Below, in pieces: positions 8,908 to 17,220 of a stretch of 58,861 bases of DNA (its first letter is position 1; each line of letters begins with the position of its first letter). Source of the stretch: Bacteroidales bacterium (GTDB lineage: Bacteria; Bacteroidota; Bacteroidia; Bacteroidales; Muribaculaceae); contig DXXK01000062.1 in assembly GCA_019416425.1 (NCBI GenBank), positions 1-58,861 of the forward strand. Reading direction: 5' to 3'. Under the pieces are notes generated by a model. That model made no database searches. It saw nothing but the letters and a program-made list of their open reading frames with translations, and had not been told where the DNA came from. The translations under genes and the position numbers were made by a program.

Positions 8908-8938
8908 CAAAGTTAACCATATTCGCCGATATGACAAA
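8908..8938 (-). promoter_or_regulatory. lptD promoter
   Basis: On the minus strand a TTTG (-33) at 8938-8935 and TAACTTTG (-7) at 8915-8908 are separated by 19 bases, an exact match to the Bacteroidota consensus. Transcription should start about 25 bases before the lptD ATG. The upstream edge lies 7 bases from one arm of the inverted repeat at 8945-9003. Confidence 0.68.
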
Positions 8939-8944
8939 ATTTAA

Positions 8945-9003
8945 GGCATCGTTCCTTAAATTTTCGCACCGCTGGGGTAGCATGAAATTTAAGGAACGAT
9001 GCC
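8945..9003 (-). terminator. Perfect 19-bp inverted repeat, probable terminator of the TonB receptor gene
   Basis: GGCATCGTTCCTTAAATTT at 8945-8963 is repeated in inverted form at 8985-9003 around a 21-base loop. On the minus strand it follows the receptor stop by 39 bases and is trailed by TTAAATTTTG, a weak U-rich tract. It could also be an operator for lptD, whose -33 box begins 7 bases further on. Confidence 0.5.
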
Positions 9004-9042
9004 ATACATTACATTCCTGCGGGCAGGGTGGTCACAGTCACA

Positions 9043-11508
9043 TCACTGCATGCCCTCGCCGCTGTAGTCCTGTTCCATCGGCTCGGCGTTGTCGCTGTGC
9101 CTGTCGCGCTTGGCCTTCATGTTTCCGAAGCTGTACTTGACGGTGAGTCGCAGCGTGCGGCCCTGACGCCAGCGCTCGCTGTACTGCGAGTAGTCGATGC
9201 CGTTGACGGTGTCCTTCCACTTGCGTGAGTTGAATATGTCGCGGCAGTTCAGCGAGAAACTCCAGTTGCCCAGCACCTTGCGCAGGCCAGCGTCGACCGA
9301 CCATCCACCTTGGTGCGATCCGGTTGCGGTCTTGTGCTCGGAACTGTAACGGCCGGTGGCCTGGATGCTCAGGTCCCAGGGCAGCTTCACGTTTGCCATC
9401 AGGCGGGCGTCCCATGCGAAGGAGTTCTGCTGCTTGCCGCTCATTGTAACTGTACGGCCTGAAGGTGCCTTGATGCTGTAGTCCCACGCGCTGATGTGGC
9501 TCTGGTACAGGTTGACGGTGGTGGTCAGGTCCAGCCATCCTCTGAACAGCTGGTTCTTGCCGACCAGCTCGATGCCGCTGTTGATCCGGCTCGACACGTT
9601 GGCCCACGTGGAGTACATCACATCGCCGTCCATGTACGATACATGGTTCATGATATTGGACGACTGGCGCATATAGGCCGATACGGAGATCATGTGGTAG
9701 GTCCAGGACTTAAGATAGTTCAGCTCGAAGCTGTTGGAGTACTGGGGTTCCAGCTCGGGGTTACCGTAGCTGATGCTGGTTGGGTCGGAGATGTTCATGA
9801 AGCTGTTGAGCTGGCCTCCCCACGGACGTCGTATACGGCGGGTGTAGTTGAGCTGCAGCTCGTTGTCGTGGGGCAACGCCAGCGACATGTAGACCGACGG
9901 GAAGAGGCTGAACTTGTTGCGCTTGTAAGGTTCCACATCCTGCTTCTGCTGGCCGTAGGCCAGGCTTCGGGAGCGTATCTGCCAGGCCTCGCCGCGGAGT
10001 CCGGCCGAGTAGCTGAAGATTCCGGCCTTGCCGCCTAAGGTGAAGTACAGCGCAGACACGTTGTTGGTGTAGATGAAGCGGTTGTAAAGCTCGGGCGCCA
10101 GGACGGCGGTCTCCGGAGTGGTGCCCCGGAATGTGGTGTTGGGGGTGTTCTCGTGGCTGTAGTTGCCGTTGAAACCCGCCTCGATCTTGGCGTACTGGCT
10201 CAGCACGTTGGTGTAGTCCACCTTGGCCTCCCAGGAGTTGGAGTTGATGGGCATCTCCTGGCTGCGGTATGACATCACGTCGTCGCGGTCGGGCCAGGTC
10301 TCGGTCTCCGAGTAGTCGTTGAAGCTGGGGCCGCCCCAGTGGTTGTAGCTGACCACGGCGTCGATCGAGTGGTTGTCGTTCCACTTGTGGGTATATCCGA
10401 ACTCACCATGCGCTCCACGGTTGTCGCTGCGGTTGTGGCTCAGCTGGCGGTCCAGCGTCCACTGGCCGGGCATGGTCGACACATAGTTCGTGAGACTTGA
10501 GCCCCAGCGGTGGCCGAACATGCCGAAGCCGTTGATGTAGAAGTCATCGTAGTCGGTCATGTGGTAGGTGGCGCCCAGACGGAAGAAGATGTTGTTGCCG
10601 TGGTTCTTGCTGGTGCCGTCGGAGTGTACGTATGTGCCGTCGGTGAAGTCGCGGTTCATCAGCGAGCCGCCCTTGTTGTGGCGCATGCGGAAACCGACGC
10701 TTGCGAAGGTGTCCCACTTGCCCTTGTTGAGGTTGATGTTGACCGATGCATTGCCGCCACCACGGGTGTTGGCGCTCAGTTCGGCGCTGCCGAAGTATCC
10801 GGCCCGGCGGTCCTTCTTCAGGATGATGTTGATGATGCCGGAGGTACCCTCGGGGTTGTATTTGGCCGAGGGGTTGGTGATCACCTCGATACGGTCGATG
10901 CTCTCGGCGGGAATCTGTTCCAGGATCTGGGCGCGGTTGTCGGCGGTCAGGCCTGAGTCCTTACCGTTGATCCAGATGGTGACGGATGTGTCGCCGCGCA
11001 GCGACACCTCGCCGTCCTGGTCCACCTCGATGCTGGGGATGGACTCTAATAGCTCGCTGGCGCTGGAACCGGCCGAGGCGATGTTGCTGTCCACCTGGAA
11101 CACTTTCTTGTCAAGCTCGAAGCGCATCTGGCTGCGGATGCCTTCCACAACGACCTCCTTCAGCAGCTTGGCGTCGTCGGCCAGCTTGACGCTGCCGATG
11201 CTGATGTCGCCGCCGGCCACCTTGACCGGACGCTCCTGGTCGATCGAGCCCACGTTGGTGATTTTCACGACATACGATCCATCGGGCACGTTCTTCAGCA
11301 GGAAGGCACCCTTGTCGTCGGTAATTGAATTGATTTGCAGCGGTTTCTTGGACTTCGCTCCCCACAGCTGGACGGTCACGTAGTCCATCGGGTCGCCGGT
11401 CTCGGCGTTGTAGATGTTACCGCTGATATTGCCTTTGGCAAATGCCGCGCTTCCTGTAGCCATCACGGCCGCGCCGGCAATTATTATGACCTTTTTCATG
11501 AATTCCAT
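9043..11508 (-). CDS. TonB-dependent outer membrane receptor (carboxypeptidase-regulatory domain, OMP beta-barrel)
   Basis: From the ATG at 11508 (MEFMKKVIII) the protein has 821 residues; an upstream ATG at 11526 is possible but would lengthen the signal peptide. After the signal peptide comes a carboxypeptidase-like regulatory domain (about 25-105), then a plug domain with DTSVTIWINGKDSGLT and the GTSGIINIILKKD motif, then a barrel. This is the outer-membrane beta-barrel receptor type with regulatory domain, not SusC: no SusD partner or SusC plug signature is present. Such receptors import siderophores, metals, peptides or glycans using TonB energy. The substrate cannot be told, since no uptake partner is adjacent. 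It is a single-gene transcript. Confidence 0.85.
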   Translation of the reverse strand: MEFMKKVIIIAGAAVMATGSAAFAKGNISGNIYNAETGDPMDYVTVQLWGAKSKKPLQINSITDDKGAFLLKNVPDGSYVVKITNVGSIDQERPVKVAGGDISIGSVKLADDAKLLKEVVVEGIRSQMRFELDKKVFQVDSNIASAGSSASELLESIPSIEVDQDGEVSLRGDTSVTIWINGKDSGLTADNRAQILEQIPAESIDRIEVITNPSAKYNPEGTSGIINIILKKDRRAGYFGSAELSANTRGGGNASVNINLNKGKWDTFASVGFRMRHNKGGSLMNRDFTDGTYVHSDGTSKNHGNNIFFRLGATYHMTDYDDFYINGFGMFGHRWGSSLTNYVSTMPGQWTLDRQLSHNRSDNRGAHGEFGYTHKWNDNHSIDAVVSYNHWGGPSFNDYSETETWPDRDDVMSYRSQEMPINSNSWEAKVDYTNVLSQYAKIEAGFNGNYSHENTPNTTFRGTTPETAVLAPELYNRFIYTNNVSALYFTLGGKAGIFSYSAGLRGEAWQIRSRSLAYGQQKQDVEPYKRNKFSLFPSVYMSLALPHDNELQLNYTRRIRRPWGGQLNSFMNISDPTSISYGNPELEPQYSNSFELNYLKSWTYHMISVSAYMRQSSNIMNHVSYMDGDVMYSTWANVSSRINSGIELVGKNQLFRGWLDLTTTVNLYQSHISAWDYSIKAPSGRTVTMSGKQQNSFAWDARLMANVKLPWDLSIQATGRYSSEHKTATGSHQGGWSVDAGLRKVLGNWSFSLNCRDIFNSRKWKDTVNGIDYSQYSERWRQGRTLRLTVKYSFGNMKAKRDRHSDNAEPMEQDYSGEGMQ

Positions 11509-11650
11509 GTTATTGTGACTCTCCAATCCGTAATAAGATTAATGTTGTAAAACATAAAAAATTGTTAAATCCGTTCAATAATAGTGGTCACGGCTGTGGG
11601 TACGGCTGTTGGTCATTGAAAAAGAATCATAGTATTTATAGATTAGGGAT

Positions 11651-12190
11651 ATGCTTGACATAGATTCGATATATAGATTATGGTATGAGGAGAGTAGTCC
11701 GCTGTGGGTGCTGTTGCGGACACATTCGGAGCTGGTGGCGCGTAAGGCACTGGAATGTGTTGACCGTCACAATCTGGATGTTGACCGGGAGTTTGTCGAG
11801 GAGGCTGCGTTGCTGCACGACATCGGCATAGTGCGCGCGCATGCACCGGGCATCCTGTGCTACGGCGACGAGCCGTATATCCGGCATGGCGTGATCGGCC
11901 GCGAGATGCTGGACGGTTTGGGGCTGCGCCGTCATGCGTTGGTGTGCGAGCGGCACACCGGCTCGGGACTGACCGTCAAGGATATCATGGAGCAGAACCT
12001 CCCCCTGCCGCACCGTGACATGACTCCGCAGACCGTTGAGGAGGAGCTGGTGTGCTACGCCGACAAGTTCTACAGCAAGTCGGGCGACTTCTACCGCGAG
12101 AAGCCGCTGGCGCGTGTGCTGAAGTCATTGGAAAAGCATGGCCCGGACACCGTAGCTCGGTTCCAGGCCATGCATGAGAGGTTCGGTTGA
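11651..12190 (+). CDS. HD-domain phosphohydrolase
   Basis: A 179-residue cytoplasmic protein made of one HD domain. Metal-binding positions are visible: H25 in RTHSELVA, the H56-D57 pair in ALLHDIGI, a downstream HGVIGREML histidine, a second in ERHTGSG, and a late Asp in VCYADKFYS. This pattern matches small uncharacterised bacterial HD proteins that act on nucleotides or other phosphate esters. It is read away from the TonB receptor gene and converges on ilvE. There is a GC-rich hairpin in the 48-base gap before ilvE, but no clear U-tract. The substrate is unknown. Confidence 0.82.
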   Translation: MLDIDSIYRLWYEESSPLWVLLRTHSELVARKALECVDRHNLDVDREFVEEAALLHDIGIVRAHAPGILCYGDEPYIRHGVIGREMLDGLGLRRHALVCERHTGSGLTVKDIMEQNLPLPHRDMTPQTVEEELVCYADKFYSKSGDFYREKPLARVLKSLEKHGPDTVARFQAMHERFG

Positions 12191-12238
12191 GTCTTGCTTA
12201 GGGTCCGGCCATGCCGGGCCGCAGGACTCTCGGGTTGG

Positions 12239-13267
12239 TTACTGAACGTCGATGATTTCGGTCCAGTTGTGTGTGTCCTCAACCTCGCCGTTCTGGATGG
12301 CGCGGATGGTGTCGTAGAGTCTGGTGGTGACGGGACCGGCCTTGGTCATGTCGTAGGTGAACTTGTTGCCGTTGTCCAGGTCGTCGATTTCGCCGATGGG
12401 GGAGCAGACGGCTGCGGTTCCGCAGGCGCCGCACTCATCGAACGTAGGCAGCTCGTCGTAGGCTATGTGGCGCTCCTCAACCTCCAGGCCCATGTCACGT
12501 GCCAGCTGGCGCAGGCTCATGTTGGTGATGGAAGGGAGGATGGTCTCCGATGCCGGCGTGATGTATGTGTTTCCGCGAATTGCGTAGAAGTTGGCGGCGC
12601 CGCACTCGTCCAGATATTTCTTTTCCTTCGGATCAAGGTAGAGCATCACGCTGTATCCGAGTTCGTGCGCCTTGTTTCCGGCCACGAGCGATGCGGCGTA
12701 GTTGCCACCGATCTTGATGGAGCCGGTGCCCTTGGGAGCCACGCGGTCGTAATCACGGCTCAGGCAGACCTTGGTGGGCTTGAAACCGGCCTTAAAGTAC
12801 GGGCCGACCGGAGTGACAAGCATTATCACCATATACTCGTCGGCGGGGCTTACACCAACACGCGGGGACATTCCGATTTCCAAGGGACGGATGTAGAGAC
12901 TGGCGCCCGAACCGTAAGGCGGGATCAGGTTGGCGTTGAGCTTGACCACCGTGCGCACCATTTCCTCGAAGACCTCCACGGGGAGGGGCTCCATGCTGAT
13001 GCCCTCGGCGCTGCGGCGGAAGCGCTTGGCGTTCTCGTCCATACGGAACACGCGCACTTTGCCGTCCTTGCCGCGGAAGGCCTTCAGACCCTCGAAGGCT
13101 TCCTGACCGTAGTGGAGGCAGGTAGCCGCGATATGAACAGGAATGTACTCGGAATCGCTCACTTCGATGGGACCCCATTTGCCGTCATGGAACGTGCAGC
13201 GCACGTTGTAGTCGGCCTTCACGTAGCCGAACGGTAGTTCTGACCAATTGATGTCTTTCATATCCAT
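12239..13267 (-). CDS. ilvE: Branched-chain amino acid aminotransferase
   Basis: A 342-residue class IV PLP aminotransferase of the longer, eukaryote-like branch. The PLP-binding lysine is K185 in GTGSIKIGGNYA. Other conserved parts are the HYGQEAFEGLKAFRG segment near residue 52, LYIRPLEIG near 124, and the late ECGACGTAAVCSPI cofactor-site motif. It makes or degrades leucine, isoleucine and valine by moving the amino group to or from glutamate in the cytoplasm. It stands alone, with no other ilv or leu genes nearby. Length matches the family. Confidence 0.95.
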   Translation of the reverse strand: MDMKDINWSELPFGYVKADYNVRCTFHDGKWGPIEVSDSEYIPVHIAATCLHYGQEAFEGLKAFRGKDGKVRVFRMDENAKRFRRSAEGISMEPLPVEVFEEMVRTVVKLNANLIPPYGSGASLYIRPLEIGMSPRVGVSPADEYMVIMLVTPVGPYFKAGFKPTKVCLSRDYDRVAPKGTGSIKIGGNYAASLVAGNKAHELGYSVMLYLDPKEKKYLDECGAANFYAIRGNTYITPASETILPSITNMSLRQLARDMGLEVEERHIAYDELPTFDECGACGTAAVCSPIGEIDDLDNGNKFTYDMTKAGPVTTRLYDTIRAIQNGEVEDTHNWTEIIDVQ

Positions 13268-13321
13268 GGGATTTAGTTAATGTGTTTGTCAGATATGAGA
13301 TAAGGTTAGATTGTTAGTCGT

Positions 13322-13642
13322 TCAGACGGCGACCTTGCATGTCAGGCTTCCAACCTGGACTATGTAGACGCCGTGTGTCGGCACCTGGAACTGCTGGACG
13401 CCGGGACCGATGGTCTCGGAATTGATCAGTCGCCCCAGGATGGTGAAGATCTTGATCTGCACCGCATGGTTGGTCGACACCTGGATGATTCCGGACGCGG
13501 ACTTGATCTCGATCTCGCTTTCGCGCACCACCACCTTGGCGTCGGTGCGCTCGGTCTTGACGGGTTCCCACGTACGGGCATAGCTGCCGAACGTCATGGT
13601 CAACGCCAGCATAGTCATAGTGAAAATCCGTCTTAGGGTCAT
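13322..13642 (-). CDS. Small secreted protein resembling a free-standing C-terminal sorting-type domain
   Basis: A 106-residue protein with a signal peptide (about 1-22, ending SYA-RTW). The remaining 80 residues look like the beta-sandwich tail found at the ends of Bacteroidota secreted proteins: KIFTILGRLINSETIG followed by THGVYIVQVGS and a final basic-hydrophobic strand. Here that tail is almost the whole protein. It has a Bacteroidota promoter and lies between rpsA and ilvE. I do not recognise a function. It could be a remnant of a larger secreted protein, or a small envelope protein in its own right. Confidence 0.65.
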   Translation of the reverse strand: MTLRRIFTMTMLALTMTFGSYARTWEPVKTERTDAKVVVRESEIEIKSASGIIQVSTNHAVQIKIFTILGRLINSETIGPGVQQFQVPTHGVYIVQVGSLTCKVAV

Positions 13643-13672
13643 AGAATAAAAATGTATTTTCTATTTATTGTG

Positions 13673-13704
13673 TAAAGTTACAAAAACATTTTGAATTAAT
13701 CAAA
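13673..13704 (-). promoter_or_regulatory. Promoter for the small secreted protein
   Basis: Minus strand: TTTG (-33) at 13704-13701 and TAACTTTA (-7) at 13680-13673 with 20 bases between. One mismatch from TAnnTTTG. Confidence 0.5.
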
Positions 13705-13753
13705 ATATACGCCGTAAATAGGGCCCAATCCACAAAAAATGTTCAGAAGTGTA

Positions 13754-13788
13754 TAAAAAGAGAGCGTCGGCCCCACGGGCCGACGCTC
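13754..13788 (-). terminator. rpsA intrinsic terminator
   Basis: A 12-bp GC-rich stem (13762-13773 with 13777-13788) has a three-base loop and is followed on the minus strand by TCTTTTTA. It lies 27 bases after the rpsA stop. This is a textbook intrinsic terminator. Confidence 0.88.
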
Positions 13789-13814
13789 CTGATGAATTGG
13801 TTGATGGGTCGGGC

Positions 13815-15599
13815 TTACTTGCCCTCTTCCTTCTGCATCTGTTCCTTCAGAGCCTGGAGAGCGCCCAGGTCGCCCAGGGTTGTCTTCTCCAGCTGCTGGG
13901 GAGCGATGGGCTCGCTCTTCTCGTGTTTCTCGGCGCGACGCGGAGCCTTCTCACGCTTCTCGCTGCGGGTTGCGTCCTCGGCGATGCGGCTGTGGCTCAG
14001 GATTATGCGCTTGTTGTCCTTGTTGAACTCGATTACCTTGAACTGCAGCTTCTCGCCCAGTTTGGCCTGAGTGCCGTCTTCCTTGACCAGGTGCTTGGGG
14101 GTAGCGAAGCCCTCGATGCCGTGCTCCAGGCTTACGACAGCGCCCTTGTCCAGTACCTCGGTGATCTCGCCCTCGTGGATGGTGCCGACAGCGTACTCAC
14201 GCTCGTACATCTCCCACGGGTTCTGCTCCAGCTGCTTGTGGCCCAGGCTGAGACGACGGTTGTCCTTGTCGATCTCCAGAACCTGTACTTCGATCTCGTT
14301 GCCCACCTGGGTGAACTCGCTGGGGTGCTTGATCTTGCGTGTCCAGCTCAGGTCGCTGATATGGATCAGGCCGTCGACACCCTCCTCAATCTCGACGAAC
14401 ACGCCGAAGTGGGTGAAATTGCGTACCTTGGCGGTGTGGCGCGAGCCGATGGCGTACTTCAGCTCGATATCCTCCCAGGGATCCTTCTTAAGCTGCTTCA
14501 GGCCGAGGCTCATCTTGCGCTCCTCGCGGTCCAGAGTCAGGATAACGGCCTCGACCTCGTCGCCGACCTTCAGGAAGTCCTGAGCGCTGCGCAGGTGCTG
14601 GCTCCAGCTCATCTCGCTGACGTGGATCAGGCCCTCGACACCGGGCTGAACCTCAACGAACGCACCGTAGTCGGCCATAACCACTACGCGGCCCTTGACA
14701 TGGTCGCCCACCTTGAGGGTGGCGTCCAGGTTGTCCCAGGGATGGGGCTGCAGCTGCTTGATGCCAAGCGCGATGCGCTTCTTCTCGTTGTCGAAGTCCA
14801 GGATGACGACCTCGATGTCCTGGTCCAGCTCAACAACCTCGTGGGGATCGGAAACGCGGCCCCAGCTCAGGTCGGTGATGTGTACCAGACCGTCTACGCC
14901 GCCCAGGTCCACGAACACCCCGTAGTTGGTGATGTTCTTGACCTTGCCTTCCAGCACCTGACCCTTCTCCAGCTTGGAGATGATCTCGCGCTTCTGGGCC
15001 TCGAGCTCGGCTTCGATGAGGGCCTTGTGGCTTACAACCACGTTCTTGTATTCCTGATTGATCTTAACGACCTTGAACTCCATGGTCTTGTCCAGGTATA
15101 CGTCGTAGTCGCGGATGGGACGTACGTCGATCTGCGAGCCGGGCAGGAATGCCTCGATGCCGAAGATGTCGACAATCATACCGCCCTTGGTGCGGCTCTT
15201 GACATAACCCTTGATGATCTCGTCGTTCTGCAGTGCCTGGTTGACGCGGTCCCAGCTGCGTGTCTGGCAAGCCTTCTTGTGGCTGAGACGGAGCTGGCCG
15301 TTCTTGTCCTCCAGGGTTTCGATATAGACTTCAACCTCGTCGCCTTCCTTAAGGTCTGGGTTGTAGCGGAATTCGCTGATTGGAATGATGGCATCGGATT
15401 TCATGCCGATATCAACACGCACCTCGCGCTTGCTGATCGATTTCACGGTACCGGTGACTACTTCGTTTTCCTTGGCCGACTGCATCGATTTGTCGTAGGT
15501 CTCTATCAGCTCCTCACGGCTCTTGCTGCCGGCTGTCGTGCCGTTCTCGTAGGCTTCCCAATCGAAGTCTGCGATCGGGGTTTGAACTTGTTCGCTCAT
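13815..15599 (-). CDS. rpsA: 30S ribosomal protein S1
   Basis: A 594-residue protein with six S1 RNA-binding repeats. Repeats 3-6 each contain the G-F-V-x(6)-G-L-H-I-S/T-x-L/M-S-W core (for example VDGLVHITDLSW and VEGLIHVSEMSW). The first two repeats are more diverged, as in all S1 proteins, and the C-terminus ends in a basic, lysine-rich tail. S1 binds mRNA on the 30S subunit; in Bacteroidota, which rarely use Shine-Dalgarno pairing, it is likely important for start-site choice. It has its own promoter, a leader of about 115 bases and a strong terminator. Confidence 0.96.
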   Translation of the reverse strand: MSEQVQTPIADFDWEAYENGTTAGSKSREELIETYDKSMQSAKENEVVTGTVKSISKREVRVDIGMKSDAIIPISEFRYNPDLKEGDEVEVYIETLEDKNGQLRLSHKKACQTRSWDRVNQALQNDEIIKGYVKSRTKGGMIVDIFGIEAFLPGSQIDVRPIRDYDVYLDKTMEFKVVKINQEYKNVVVSHKALIEAELEAQKREIISKLEKGQVLEGKVKNITNYGVFVDLGGVDGLVHITDLSWGRVSDPHEVVELDQDIEVVILDFDNEKKRIALGIKQLQPHPWDNLDATLKVGDHVKGRVVVMADYGAFVEVQPGVEGLIHVSEMSWSQHLRSAQDFLKVGDEVEAVILTLDREERKMSLGLKQLKKDPWEDIELKYAIGSRHTAKVRNFTHFGVFVEIEEGVDGLIHISDLSWTRKIKHPSEFTQVGNEIEVQVLEIDKDNRRLSLGHKQLEQNPWEMYEREYAVGTIHEGEITEVLDKGAVVSLEHGIEGFATPKHLVKEDGTQAKLGEKLQFKVIEFNKDNKRIILSHSRIAEDATRSEKREKAPRRAEKHEKSEPIAPQQLEKTTLGDLGALQALKEQMQKEEGK

Positions 15600-15722
15600 T
15601 AAATTGGTTAATAAAAATAAATAAAATGTATCTCTCTCGCACGCGAAGTCCGCTTCCCGGTGTCAGATGTCCTGTTTCGATGTCAAATGGCACCTGAAAC
15701 CGTCATTCGCGCTTATATCGCG

Positions 15723-15754
15723 CAAAATTAATAAATTAATTCGATTCCACCAAA
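15723..15754 (-). promoter_or_regulatory. rpsA promoter
   Basis: Minus strand: TTTG at 15754-15751 and TAATTTTG at 15730-15723, 20 bases apart, an exact consensus match. A short GCGC-gatataa-GCGC hairpin begins just after the predicted transcription start, within the leader of about 115 bases. Confidence 0.72.
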
Positions 15755-15800
15755 TTTTCGGCATAAGTGAATCCAATGGAAATCCAAAGTGACAACGGGG

Positions 15801-17171
15801 TCACTTTGCGTCGGAGGGATTATTTATGGGTTTAGTCTCGGCAGCGGAGACGCGCCCCAGGGTCGATGGCTGGTCCTCGTAGCTGTTGGCGTCGGCCTCG
15901 ATGACGAAACTGTGGCGTTTCCAGAGGGCTATCAGGAACACAATGAGCAGGATGCATCCGTTGAAGATGAAGGAGAAGTTGTCGCTGTGGGAATTGAACA
16001 GCCTACGGGCAGCCCCGATGATGAACGGCACGAGCGAGATGCCGATGTAGTTACACGTCAGCAGATATGAGAAATAGGCATTCTGCTTGGCCGTGTTCGG
16101 AGCCACATACGAAGTCTTGTCATAGATCAGCGGCTGGATGATGCCGTATCCGAGTCCCATGATGAAGATGCCCAGGATATAGGTCCAGTATGCGTGCAGG
16201 ACGCCGACGAAGAAGAGTCCGAACACCACCAGGAACAGTGCGATCTCCATGGTCCATCGCCCGCATGCCTTTATGGCCTTGGGCAGGATGAATCCCGAGA
16301 GCGTTGCCGAGGCGAAGTACATGGCGGTAGCCACTCCGACATCGCCGGTACTGAGATGGTAGTCCTTCATTGTGAACGGCAGATAATAGCTGACCACCTC
16401 AGTTCCGTAGGTGGCGATGAAATAGAGAGCCATCAGGCCTGCCAGCAGCTCCAGCCCAAGTTTCCCCTGGAAATGGAAGTTCGGCCCCGCCGGCTTGCCG
16501 GTACGCTTGGCCTGGGCTATATCCCGGTCGGAAGGCTTGGCCGGTTCACGGTGTGGAGGTACAAACTCACCCGGGTAGTCTATGCGGTGTCCATATATGT
16601 ATTTCCGAGTCATGAACGGGATGAGACAAAGCGGAATCAGAGGCACCATGTAAACTATGAACGCCAGATGCCAGTTGTAGGCGGCAACCCAGCCCACGAA
16701 CAGCGTGGCGAAGATGACCGTGAAGTTGCTTACGCCGGACTTCATACCCAGAGCCTTGGTCCGCGCCTTTCCTACGGTATATTCTGAAATCAACGACGCC
16801 GCCAACGGTATGATCAGGCCGCAGCCCACACCCAGCAGGCAGCTCAGGATTATGAGCTCCACCATCCTGTCGGCGAAGAAGTACAGCACCCCGGTCAATG
16901 TGTATATGGCCAGCCCAAGACCAAGGATGAACATCTGGTTCCTTGGCGTACACAGTTTGCCGGAACAAAGGATGAAAGGAATCGTGACCAGATTCGGCAG
17001 TACTGTCAGCAACTGGATCTCGAGCTCCGTGACGTTGGCGAACACCTCGTCGAGCTTGCCCATGATCGGAGAGATGGCAAGTCCGGGGAGATTCACCGTC
17101 AGAGAAATTGACAGAATGGCCAGCAGGGAGATATATGGAATCTTTCCGCAGCCGCAATCGATATACTTCAT
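15801..17171 (-). CDS. MFS transporter, third of three paralogs in the phospholipase B-like cluster
   Basis: The start is taken at the ATG at 17171 (MKYIDCGCGK), because the upstream in-frame extension runs into the previous gene and is not hydrophobic. The 456 residues hold about 12 membrane helices. The first helix and loop carry the pattern shared by all three transporters here: N-LPGLAISPIM, then LEIQLLTVLPNL and IPFILCSGKL. MFS proteins move small molecules across the inner membrane using ion gradients. It is the last gene of the run and follows the second MFS gene by 49 bases. A short hairpin spans its stop codon (15786-15807). The substrate is unknown. Confidence 0.85.
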   Translation of the reverse strand: MKYIDCGCGKIPYISLLAILSISLTVNLPGLAISPIMGKLDEVFANVTELEIQLLTVLPNLVTIPFILCSGKLCTPRNQMFILGLGLAIYTLTGVLYFFADRMVELIILSCLLGVGCGLIIPLAASLISEYTVGKARTKALGMKSGVSNFTVIFATLFVGWVAAYNWHLAFIVYMVPLIPLCLIPFMTRKYIYGHRIDYPGEFVPPHREPAKPSDRDIAQAKRTGKPAGPNFHFQGKLGLELLAGLMALYFIATYGTEVVSYYLPFTMKDYHLSTGDVGVATAMYFASATLSGFILPKAIKACGRWTMEIALFLVVFGLFFVGVLHAYWTYILGIFIMGLGYGIIQPLIYDKTSYVAPNTAKQNAYFSYLLTCNYIGISLVPFIIGAARRLFNSHSDNFSFIFNGCILLIVFLIALWKRHSFVIEADANSYEDQPSTLGRVSAAETKPINNPSDAK

Positions 17172-17220
17172 AGTTGGATACGTTAAATTGAAGGTTACAG
17201 AACGCAAGGAGAGAAGCAGG

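Noticed and set aside
12194..13237. 347-codon plus-strand frame opposite ilvE
   Set aside because: Antisense shadow of a clear aminotransferase gene.
13749..15602. Long plus-strand open frame of 617 codons opposite rpsA
   Set aside because: It is an antisense shadow: leucine/valine-rich with no recognisable fold, wholly overlapping a certain S1 gene on the other strand.
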